Origin: Lagopus muta
Taxonomy: Eukaryota; Chordata; Aves; Galliformes; Phasianidae
DNA length: 64,000 bases
Assembly (NCBI RefSeq): GCF_023343835.1
Contig: NC_064448.1
Span: forward strand, 14,619,215 to 14,683,214
Reading direction: 5' to 3'
The translations under genes were made by a program, and so were the position numbers. The notes under the pieces are model-generated. The model was not told where the DNA came from. It saw nothing but the letters and a program-made list of their open reading frames with translations, and did not search any database. Shown here one piece after another: positions 50,269-59,287 of this stretch (positions within the stretch are counted from its first letter, which is position 1; each line of letters begins with the position of its first letter).

Positions 50269-51253
50269 GTAGTAAATATTAAATCATAAATAGCATCTGT
50301 ACAAGATGCTCTTCTTCCTTCCTCATTTTGACAGACACTTGTCAGGAGCCACAGGAACACGAATGTAGAGCACAGACACCCAGTTACCAAGCAGTGTTTC
50401 ATTACCGTATGTTAATTATATTTTTGAGAAGTTCTAGGAAATCAGGAACATAAAACATGCAGGCATCTTCTTTCCATTGATCAGAGAGCTGTGCAGCACA
50501 GCTGCAACTTCTCCCAAGTCTTTACTGCAGGAAGGATTCTGGAAAAAAAAAAAAAAAAAAAAAAAAGCCTCTGGGGATAGCTGGAATAAACTCTACTCAA
50601 GTTCAGCATTCAACACGATGTTTCTGTGTCTTAGGAACAAATGAGTGGCAAGTTCCAGGCAAGGCCCAGCTGGCTAAGTGCAAGTTTTCTAGTATAGCTA
50701 GGAACTGGATTGGCTCTTTGGCTGCCAAGCCCACCTCCAGTAATTAGAAGCTGAATTAGAAGCTAATTGACTCTCTGCAATTCACTTCCAGTGCTCATTG
50801 TCACTTTGATATTTAAAGTACTTGTAAAACTGATGAATCTGTACTTGTGATTTCTCTGAAGTGAGAAACTAAAACAAGTTCCAGATAAGTAGCTGGGTGA
50901 TAATTATCTGTTAATATTGTTCTACATGTTGATTTTGGTAATGGCTGTATTTTATTAAGGACTAATGAGTCATCTTCAGTGCTTCAAGTCCAGGTGACAA
51001 GGAAAAACCCAGCAAAGGACAGTTACAGCCCACGGCAGCAGCAGCAGCAGCAGCAGTGCTGTGGGTGCAGTTCTGTTAGTTACCCAAAGCCTCCTGAGGA
51101 GATGACATTTGGAGATCAGCTGAGTGATGTTTGTGGAGCAAGCTCCTCTCAGGAAAATTAAGGAAGCAGAAATGCAAATGCCCAGCACTCGGCTCCTGCA
51201 GGCATTTGGAACGCAGTCGGCTTTGCCATTCGTTTACATTTTCATTTTTTCAG

Positions 51254-54200
51254 GAAAGTGGTCGCATTGGCCGTTTCTTGTGTAACTCCAGAGGGCAATT
51301 TTGTATTTTTGTTGTATTCCCTTTGGAGCATGCTGATTGTTTGCCTCCCTGCAAGCTTTCCAGAGATCTCCCCTGAGGAGCTGCACCTGGCGTATTATAA
51401 CTGCAGTGCAATGGAGAGCACAGGATACTATGTAAGTATTCAGAACAACTGAGCTTTCTGTGGACACGCTCAGGGTAGCAGTGGTTCCTGTTCTTCAGGT
51501 GGCTGCTCTTGACTCATTGAATACCAATGCCCTCATACGTTCACTTTTCTGTGCAGGGAGTAGAAAACAGCAGGAGCTGCTGGCCTGAAGGCTTTGCCAT
51601 AACTGAGCAACCTGATGTGGCCATAGGTGACCCTGTTCAGTGCAGGGGAATTGGGTCAGATGGCTTTAAAGGTCCCTTCTGACTCAAACAGGTCTATGAT
51701 TCTCCCTGCCCCTTTCTGATAACTGCGTGGCACAGGCCTCACCAATGATGCAGCTACAAAACGTATTATCCAAAGCAGGAGTTTCTGCTCATAAAGTGGG
51801 GCAAAACCTGAATTGCCCAGTCTGAAATTTCCTTGCAGTAGCTCAGATCACTCTTGTTCCCCCTTTTAAAGAAGGCAAAGGGGGGGGAAGGGGGGGAAAG
51901 GGACCCAAATAAGAAAAAAACAAAAGCCATGCTTAACAAAAGCATGTTTGTGTTTTCCCACGTTTAGATAAACGCTGTCCATCAGTATGTGCAACAATGG
52001 AGAAACAGGCTGCAGGAGCTGAAGGCTTTAAATGCCTGGAGAACAGCATCGATGGTAAGTGTTAAGGAAAGGTAAAGTACTTCTGTTCCTGATATTGCTT
52101 TTCTCTTAAATATCGAGTGAAGGTTTTCTTAGGATTCCCATTTAGGCAGAGCTCAGGGTTCAGACTTCAGCACAGATGACTGTTCTGCACTCAGAGAGCA
52201 GACTGAGCCAAAGCAGATACAGATAGAGTCATGAAGCAAACTAGAACAAGGGAGAGGAGAATGAGAGCTCCAGGGGTTTTGGTGATTGCAATTACTTTTT
52301 GCCTGTCAGTCAACAGATTCCTGCTTCTAGGGTGTTTGCAGACAGTAGCCTGAGAGCGTTTTGTTTAAAGTAGCCATTGCTCAACATGCTCGGTCACATA
52401 AAGAATGAGCATGTGATCCGAGACAGCCAGCACGGCTTCACCAAAGGAAGGTCATGCCTAACTAATCTTGTGGCCTTCTATGATAGAGTGACGGCATTGG
52501 TGGACGAAGGGAAGGCGACCGATGTCATTTACCTGGACCTGAGCAAGGCCTTTGACATGGTCCCCCACCACATCCTCATCTCCAAATTGGAAGGAAGTGG
52601 ATTTGATGGGTGGACGACCCGATGGATGAGCAATTGGTTGAAAGGCCGCAGACAGAGGGTGGTGGTCAATGGCTCTATGTCCAGGTGGAGGCCGGTAACA
52701 AGTGGTGTCCCCCAAGGGTCTGTCTTGGGACCGGTGCTCTTTAACATCTTTATTAATGACATCGATGAGGGAATTGAGTGCACCCTCAGCAAGTTTGCTG
52801 ACGACACCAAGCTGAATGGTGCAGTTGATACGGTGGAAGGAAGGGATGCCATTCAGAGGGACCTCGACAGGCTGGAGGGCTGGGCTCGGGTGAACCTAAT
52901 GAGGTTCAACACGGCAAAGTGCAGGGTTTTGCATTTGGGCCGGAAGAACCCCAGGCACCTATACAGGCTGGGAGGAGTGGTCCTTGAGAGCAGCTCGGCA
53001 GAGAAGGACCTGGGGGTCCTGATGGATGAGAGACTGAACATGAGCCAGCAGTGCGCTCTGGCAGCTCGAAAGGCAAATGGGATCCTGGGCTCCATCAGGA
53101 GAGGGGTGGTCAGCAGGGACAGGGAGGTGATTGTCCCTCTCTACTCGGCTCTTGTGAGGCCCCATCTGGAGTACTGTGTCCGGGTGTGGAGCCCTCAGTA
53201 CAAGAAAGACATTGAGATTTTGGAAAGGGTCCAGAGGAGAGCGACTAAGATGATCAGGGGGCTGGAGCACCTCCCCTACGAGGACAGGCTGAGAGAGTTG
53301 GGCTTGTTCAGCCTGGAGAAGAGAAGGCTGCGGGGTGACCTCATTGCAGCCTATCAATACCTGAAGGGAACCTACACCCAGGAGGGGAGTAAACTCTTCA
53401 AAAGGGCTGACAACAGCAGGAGTAGGGGAAATGGATCCAAGTTGAAGGAGGGAAGATTTAGGTTGGATGTTAGGGGAAAGTTCTTTACAAGGAGAGTGGT
53501 TAGGCCCTGGAACGGGCTGCCCAGGGAGGTTGTGGATGCCCCGTCCTTGGACGTGTTTAAGGCCAGGTTGGACGGGGTCCTGGGCAACCTGATCTGAATG
53601 TGTATGTTTGGTGGCCCTGCTAGGCAGGGGGGTTGGAACTACATGATCCTTGAGGTCCCTTCCAACCCGGGTGATTCTGTGATTCTGTGATTCTGTGATT
53701 CTGTGATTGCTCGTGGCCAGCGTTTGGATCAGTTTCTCAGTTACGTTCGGTTGGTCGGCACACGTGGGTTTTTGCTTTAAGCGTGGATTGAAAGACACTT
53801 GCCTGTGTTGGAATGTAGTTTTCACGGATGTATTTGGAAGTTTTTCAGCCACTTTGGAAAGTGGTCACTCCACCATTACCTTCTCTTGGACTGGGAGGAC
53901 AGTAAGCCCCAAGCACTGGGTTCCCAAGTAAGTTTCTGCATAAGGAACCAGCAATTAAACAGGCGCTGATAAGTGTTCTTCTGCAGCACTGAAACGCAAC
54001 TGTGTTTCAGTATGGCAGGTGCACCCATCCTCAGCCTTCCTATCCATTTCCTCACTGCAGGCTCTCCAGCCAACAGCAGCAGCGGTGCTGCCCGCTTGTC
54101 CTTGCAAATCCCAGCGTCTCATCTGGAAGCGCTCCAGCTGTGGGGAGCTCTGCTGCTGCCTCCAGTCCTCCTGCCCTCGGGGTGACGTCCTCCCACAGCT

Positions 54201-54619
54201 GTCCCCATCCTGTTGGGACTGGGGATTCTGCAGCTCCATCCGCAGCCTGCTCCTCACTTAACGCTCCTGGAACGGCCGCTGGCCATGGACTTCTGGGCTT
54301 CCGGGCCCTGCGAGCCCTGCTGCGGCAAATCCTTCCAGCACCGCTCCGCTTGCTGTCGCTGCTCCCAAGGCAGCTACAGAACCTTCTCACCTGGGTGCAA
54401 GCAGTGCTTTGGCCGCACCGACTGCCAGTGCCTCTGCACACAGCGCCGCGTCTGCGCCTCCTGCATCCACACGGCATCAGAGCAGGGCAGTTACACACAC
54501 CGAAGATGGAACTAACAGCCGGAGAGCTGGAGCAGTTCAGAGCCAAGAAGTTCAAGCTAGGAAAGGTCCTTCTGAAGCCACCACCAGCAGACCTTTTGTA
54601 TGATAAGGATTTAAGTTAA
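51254..54619 (+). CDS. Unidentified multi-exon gene candidate, right-arm copy (3' part)
   Basis: Four exons with canonical AG/GT borders read in one continuous frame: 51254-51431, 51968-52054 (29 codons), 53782-53927 and 54061-54619, ending at a TAA. The first visible exon encodes a hydrophobic stretch, then an acidic segment with an N-glycosylation-like NCS. The second is Q/R/L-rich and helix-like (contains [10 protein letters not shown]). The last is low-complexity Ser/Ala/Pro followed by a basic C-terminus containing [18 protein letters not shown]. The third intron position holds a CR1 insertion. AATAAA signals follow at 54698, 54741, 54779 and 54805, the last followed by GT-rich sequence. 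I do not recognise the family. The 5' end is unresolved: a further exon at 50102-50268 would join in phase 2 with a weak GTAGTA donor. Four phase-compatible junctions make chance less likely, but expression is unproven. Confidence 0.4.
51596..51701 (+). mobile_element. Short CR1 3' tail (right arm)
   Basis: Mirror of 36863-36968. It lies in the intron between the exons at 51254 and 51968. Confidence 0.7.
52370..53706 (+). mobile_element. CR1 LINE, 5'-truncated, intact RT C-terminal ORF (right arm)
   Basis: A 406-codon ORF (52377-53597) covers the second half of CR1 ORF2: the [11 protein letters not shown] segment, [12 protein letters not shown], the reverse-transcriptase catalytic FADDTKL, then thumb and C-terminal segments ending near [11 protein letters not shown]. 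It has no stop or frameshift, which is unusual beside the other copies here. The 3' end shows four to five tandem ATTCTGTG repeats typical of CR1. Full-length ORF2 is more than twice as long, so the element is 5'-truncated and not autonomous. It lies in an intron of the gene candidate, in the same orientation. Confidence 0.95.
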
Positions 54620-54628
54620 TTCTGAAGT

Positions 54629-54776
54629 TATATGCCTTAATTAAATATAAATTAATGCATTACATTATATTATTTACATAGGCCTCAATTAAATAGAAAT
54701 AAATATACTATATTATTTACATATGTCTTAGTTAAATAGAAATAAATATATTTTATTATATTATTTACAAAATATA
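54629..54776. repeat. AT-rich tandem repeat, three ~47-bp units (right arm)
   Basis: Mirror of 33788-33935. It sits between the stop codon at 54619 and the AATAAA signals at 54779 and 54805, and contains two further AATAAA hexamers (54698, 54741). Confidence 0.7.
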
Positions 54777-54923
54777 TAAATAAAAGTTGTTCTGTGACTC
54801 TTCCAATAAACAATGTTGTGATGGAGCAGTGAGTTGGAATGCTTTTCTGTGACTTAAGTTCTCATTTAATTTCTTTAGTCTTTTGTATAATCAGTGATGA
54901 TCCAGGTGTTATAAGTAAGAAAC

Positions 54924-55205
54924 ATACAAGAGAGTTTGGCTAAGCAGGTTATTACACCAAAAAGAATAGATAAAGGGCTTACCCTTATCCTGGGCTCACT
55001 GGAAAGCTCCAAAGGAGGGATCTCCAAAAGAGACCCTTCCCCACTGGCAGTCAGTTCTTCAATGGGGTCCAGGAGAGAGGCGCAGCCAGGCTCCATCCCT
55101 TCCAGCAGCACAGCGCATTGCCTTCACTGTGTTCCCAGGGCTGATCAGCGCTCACCTCAGGTGATCAACCAGAGGTTCAGGCTGTGATTCAGCAGCTCCC
55201 ATACA
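54924..55205 (-). mobile_element. LTR fragment (right arm)
   Basis: Mirror of the LTR at 33359-33640. Its terminus lies at 55205 (complement of TGTATGGGA). Confidence 0.6.
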
Positions 55206-55253
55206 GTCTTCACAGTAAGATACCTCGTGGTATCAGCATTTCCACTGCGCCGG

Positions 55254-55504
55254 TCCTAGGCTCATAGATCTTGAGCACTGGCCAAGCAGGTGGCTTCTGC
55301 CAAATGCTTCTCCCACTGCTTTAATCTTCCTTCCCCCATTGCCTTCAACTTCATTTTCAACAACCCGCTGTCCTGTTGGATTTTACCAGCAGCTGGTGCA
55401 TGCAAGGGAATGTGAGATAAGTCCACTCGATGCCAAGATCTTTGGCCCAAGTATTTGCAAGGGAACTTTCAAAATGCGGGCCCCCATCTGACTCAATTCT
55501 CTCA
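55254..55504 (-). mobile_element. ERV integrase remnant (right arm)
   Basis: Mirror copy of the left-arm remnant, with the same frameshift and stop. It lies upstream, in minus orientation, of the LTR at 54924-55205. Confidence 0.6.
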
Positions 55505-56328
55505 CTGTAGAGAAGACCTAAAATATTCAATCCAGCAACTGTTTTGTGTGCACCTATCTGTCTATCTATCTGCTACATCCCATTTCATCTTACCCATAAA
55601 TCTTGTTAAGCACACACGTAGAAAGCAGGGTTGTTCAGCTGTGCCCTTCCCCAGGTCACTCTGCTCTCCTCAGACCCCCAGGTCTGTCCCAGAAGCATCT
55701 TTCATCAGCCCTGCCTAGAAAGTGCTGCCTGCTTTTGTAGCACAAATTGACTAGTTGATGGTGAACTCCTGACTTCCTCATGCCTGGAACAACTCCATGG
55801 GCCTCCTCAGCCATCTGCACCAACCCTGGATGTTGTTTGTCTCCACAAACAGCATCCCTACCACCGCATGTTCTTTCCAGAGTTATGCTCCCCCATCTCT
55901 GACTAAGAGAGTGAATCTGCTCTGGATCTTCTCCAGGTCTTTGTCGACTGCAGCATGCACTACAGAGCTCACATCAGGACATGTTCTGTAAACTCCTACT
56001 GCCAGTTTCCTTGTGGCGGATCCATCATTTTGCATCAAGTCCTTTAGTGCCGCCATTCCAGCATTGAAAAAGTGAACATTAGGGGCAGGACGGCTGCTGG
56101 CAGGGAGAGGAAACGATGGATTCAGACTGCACAGAATAGTGACACAGACAGTGCCACGTAAGTGTCTTGGCTTTCGTCTTGGAATTCCTTCCTCTGCTTA
56201 AGCCTGTGGGGACGCCTTGAAGGCTGAGAGATGGGGGCAGGAAGGCTGCTGTGTTTCTTGGCACTTGTATCAAAGTGTGCCGCTCAGGCTGCAGCCAGCT
56301 TTCTGTAAGGGCTGCCTGCAGGCTGCTC

Positions 56329-56805
56329 CCGCTATGAGACTCCCAGTAGGCACAGCAGTAGGTACCTTCATCTCCGTCCTGTGTGCTGTGAACTGAGAGA
56401 GTGCAGATTTTATTCTCACTTTTATAAGACAAATATCTGCTCCTATCGGATTCAAAATCATAGGAAACTTGTAATTCTGCTGTCACAGAAAGGAGCCGTT
56501 CAGGAGCTCTGGCAGGCAGCTGTCAGTACCAGTAGATGTAGGCATTCTGAAAGTCATCTATGCCCTCGGCTTTGTACTCAATATTCACAGTTCTGGATCT
56601 CGTTCTGGTAACAGATGGTGGACTCTGTTGCAGCAGCACTTGTGCATGTCCGTGTATCAGAAGGAGAGAAAAGGCAGCAAGCACTGCCAGCCTGCTGCCT
56701 GCAGGTGCATGCAGGACAGCCTCCTGCTGCTGCTTCCCATGGGGAGGGGAATGGATGCAACCAGGCTTCAGCCAGGGCCAGAAGTGGCAGCAGCAGCAGC
56801 AGCAT
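56329..56805 (-). pseudogene. T-cell receptor gamma V-like segment, dead (right arm)
   Basis: Mirror copy of the left-arm V segment with the same lost Cys, the same FR2 stop and the same absent recombination signal. One of the two arm-to-arm differences (56650, C against the complement expected from T at 31914) lies in its leader-proximal part. The shared lesions show that it died before the arms were last homogenised or duplicated. Confidence 0.6.
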
Positions 56806-57639
56806 TCTTCTCGTGGTGCCTGCTTGCCTGTGCCCCAAAGCCCCCAGCTCTGTGGCAGGGACAGGGGCTGTGCCTGAGGGCAGGATGTGACTCACTGGTG
56901 GCCACCCAGAGAGGGGCCCTGGGCAGCCAGCCGGTGATGCTGTGAATGAGTGAAAAGAATGAAAAGATGTGCTCAATTTTTTTAACAGAAGAGAAAGAAG
57001 AAGAATATGCAGCAAAAATAATCATAATAATTAGACATCTCAGAAACATAGCCTACAAGCAAATTCTGGAAGTTACAGGCATGGGAATGCTAACGGGTTG
57101 TATGTGAGCAGTCATCAAATAAGTAGTAGGTTGTAAAAAGCAAGAAAGACATCTTGAGCTAAACTTAGAATATCCTTAGTGCCTGACAATGCTAAACGGT
57201 TAAAAATTCTGAAATAGAGCACTCAGTGTTTTCTAGTGGTTACTTAGTTTATCTTTTTACGTATCTTGTCATTTCACATAATAACCAGCACAACTGGAGT
57301 GGTTTTAATCCAGGAAATTGAAGCAAAACTGTCTGATCTCAGGTTTTTGCATACTGTGTACTCTATTTAGAAAAGTCTGATGAGCATATTAACATTTTAA
57401 TACATTTTACATTAAAACATTTTAATACATGTAAAATGCAGTTTTACTCAACACATAGTAAAAGAAAAGCTCAACATTCCTACCTATGATGAAGATAGGA
57501 GATTATGGAATTGCTAGGTACGAACAGTATTCGTATGGTGAAATTTCTCTAGTATAGACTTCGGTTTTACTTCTGCGTCCCATTACTCTGCTTACCATAA
57601 AGAAACACTGTTCACATAAGTAGCAGCCATAATATTCTG

Positions 57640-57775
57640 ACTACTTGAGAATCGCCGCGAAAGAGCCACTGCCGGCGGATGCTTTTCGCCGAGTCGCGGG
57701 CTCTTCTTCGCACATCGGAAAGGAGCGCTTTTGACTTCGCCCGGCGTACGTATATGCAGGACGCACTACGCCTTC
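57640..57775. promoter_or_regulatory. Short CpG-dense segment
   Basis: Roughly 19 CpG dinucleotides in about 135 bp, inside otherwise AT-rich, CpG-poor DNA, directly abutting the 21-bp tandem repeat. It may be a promoter-like remnant or a GC-rich part of the satellite; no gene start is recognisable. Confidence 0.35.
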
Positions 57776-57779
57776 TTTC

Positions 57780-58172
57780 TGGGGGAAAATGTCATCTGTT
57801 GGAGAGAATGCCGATAAGCCTGGAAGAAGATCTATTTTTGGAGGAAACTGTAATATTAGGGAGAGAAAAGTGGTATTTCTGGTCCAAGACGTCATCGACT
57901 TGGGATAACGCTGGTGTTTCTGGGAGAAAATATCCAAAATATTTTGGATGAAAACGTGGTATTTAGGGTTGAAATGTGGCATTTCTGGGAGGAAATGGAA
58001 TATGCATGAGAGAAAACTGTTCCTTCTCCAATAGGAGAACGTATCCTATTTTTGGCGGAACATGTCCTATTGAACAGTTGAAGTCTGCCTTTTTTGGAGA
58101 CAATGTAAGTTATTATCAAGAAAACTGGTATTTCTTGGAGACTAGCACATATTTGGTTGGAAAACTAGGGTA
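57780..58172 (+). repeat. Degenerate ~21-bp tandem repeat, W XhoI/EcoRI-family-like
   Basis: About 18 units approximating GGGAGAAAATGTGGTATTTCT, for example those at 57948-57992 (GTGGTATTTAGGG, GTGGCATTTCTGGG). Each has an A cluster and a T cluster about 7 bases apart. From memory, chicken W XhoI and EcoRI satellite families are built of ~21-bp units with A3-5 and T3-5 clusters separated by 6-7 GC-richer bases. The match is to the architecture; I could not compare with a reference. Confidence 0.6.
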
Positions 58173-58617
58173 ATAAGGACAGAGAGTTTTGGCAAATGCA
58201 GAAGCAATCAAAGCACAGAAAGCAAAGCTTTGTAAGTGTTCCATAGTTTGTATCATATCTGATCATAAATTGATAATCCTAAATTAAATAAAATATCTCC
58301 ATGGCTTTACCTTCTCCAATCAAAATGGAAAGGACTCATAGCCCCGTACAGTGAGGATTATCTACTTAGGTTTTATACACAAAGTGCTCTGGAAAACTGT
58401 AGCAAGTACAAACAGTACAAAAAAATTTGAGATAATCATAGCTGGCTAATACATTGTAGCTATGTAAAGAATGGAGGAGAGGCAGAATTCAGAAAGTTTT
58501 CAGAAATAGGTCAAAGACGTTAAAAAAGGTTTCTTGCTAGGCTTCAACCCTTGACAGAGCTACAGACAATTTCTATTTATGTTTGGTGATTTCTGGCAGG
58601 TCGTTTTCTCACTTACA

Positions 58618-58830
58618 CTCATAGAATCACTCAGGTTGGAAAAGACCTGAAAAATCATCAAATCCAACCATAACCTAACCACACTACTTTTGCTCTAACA
58701 ACCCTCTACTAAATCATGTTCCTCAGCACCGCATCCAAACGGATTTTAAAACATCCAGGGATGGTGACTCAACCACCTCCCTGGGGAGCCCAGTCCAGTG
58801 CTTTTCTAACTTCAGCTCTGAGAAAAGGAC
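58618..58830 (-). mobile_element. CR1 LINE 3' fragment
   Basis: Begins with the CR1 3' end complement (CATAGAATCACTCAGGTTGG) and extends about 210 bp before truncation. Confidence 0.85.
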
Positions 58831-58861
58831 CAAAATTCATCTGGGATTCTTACTACCTTGT

Positions 58862-59287
58862 ACTGTAAATCTCTGAATTCTGTGTGGATGGGGCCTTATC
58901 AATATTTCTATGATTAGTCAAAGCACAGTAAAGCATATAAATTTTTTTTTCCTACAGCTTAAATACAGCTGATTAGCTGCTTACATTTTAGAAAGTTCTC
59001 TGTCCTTAGTATTCACTCAAGTCTTTTTCTGACCTGCTGTAAGCCCGTTAGTCCAAACCAGATAAGGAGTCTAATTGTAGAGCTGGAGATAGTGTAACAC
59101 CGTTACTAGTTGATATTTGCTATTTCATTGCATTCTAGGATTATGTAATAAACAAAAGAACTGCCTCCTAGAAGAGAATGACTTATGAATTATAATACAG
59201 TAGTGATCTTGTTTTTGGTGTTATTATTGCATATGTATATCTGCCTTTGCACTGTTAGTTCTAGAAGATACTGTCTACAGGTATTGC
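58862..59287 (-). repeat. Inverted copy of 16755-17171
   Basis: Reverse-complement partner of the left-flank segment. It begins just beyond a CR1 3' fragment and ends at 59287 (complement of GCAATACCTGTAGACAG). Confidence 0.85.

Larger units (their letters stand above)
49261..56945. repeat. Right arm of the 7.7-kb inverted repeat
   Basis: Reverse complement of 31619-39303. It carries the same gene candidate (now on the plus strand), CR1 insertion, LTR, ERV integrase remnant and V-segment pseudogene (now on the minus strand). The outer flank 56946 onwards is unrelated to the flank left of 31619, so the duplication ends sharply at this point. Confidence 0.97.

Noticed and set aside
54213-54515. 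Cys-rich 100-codon ORF inside the last exon of the gene candidate (mirror 34049-34351)
   Set aside because: Although Cys-rich and receptor-like at first sight, it is an alternative frame. The frame compatible with the three upstream exons is the one ending at 54619.
31619-56945. Palindrome as a simple fold-back sequencing artefact
   Set aside because: A hairpin read error leaves a near-zero loop and copies up to its end. Here a unique 10-kb spacer separates the arms and two real mismatches exist. Mis-assembly still needs read-level exclusion.
57679-57951. 90-codon ORF in the 21-bp repeat
   Set aside because: A 21-bp unit is a multiple of three, so a frame can run through the repeat without being a gene.
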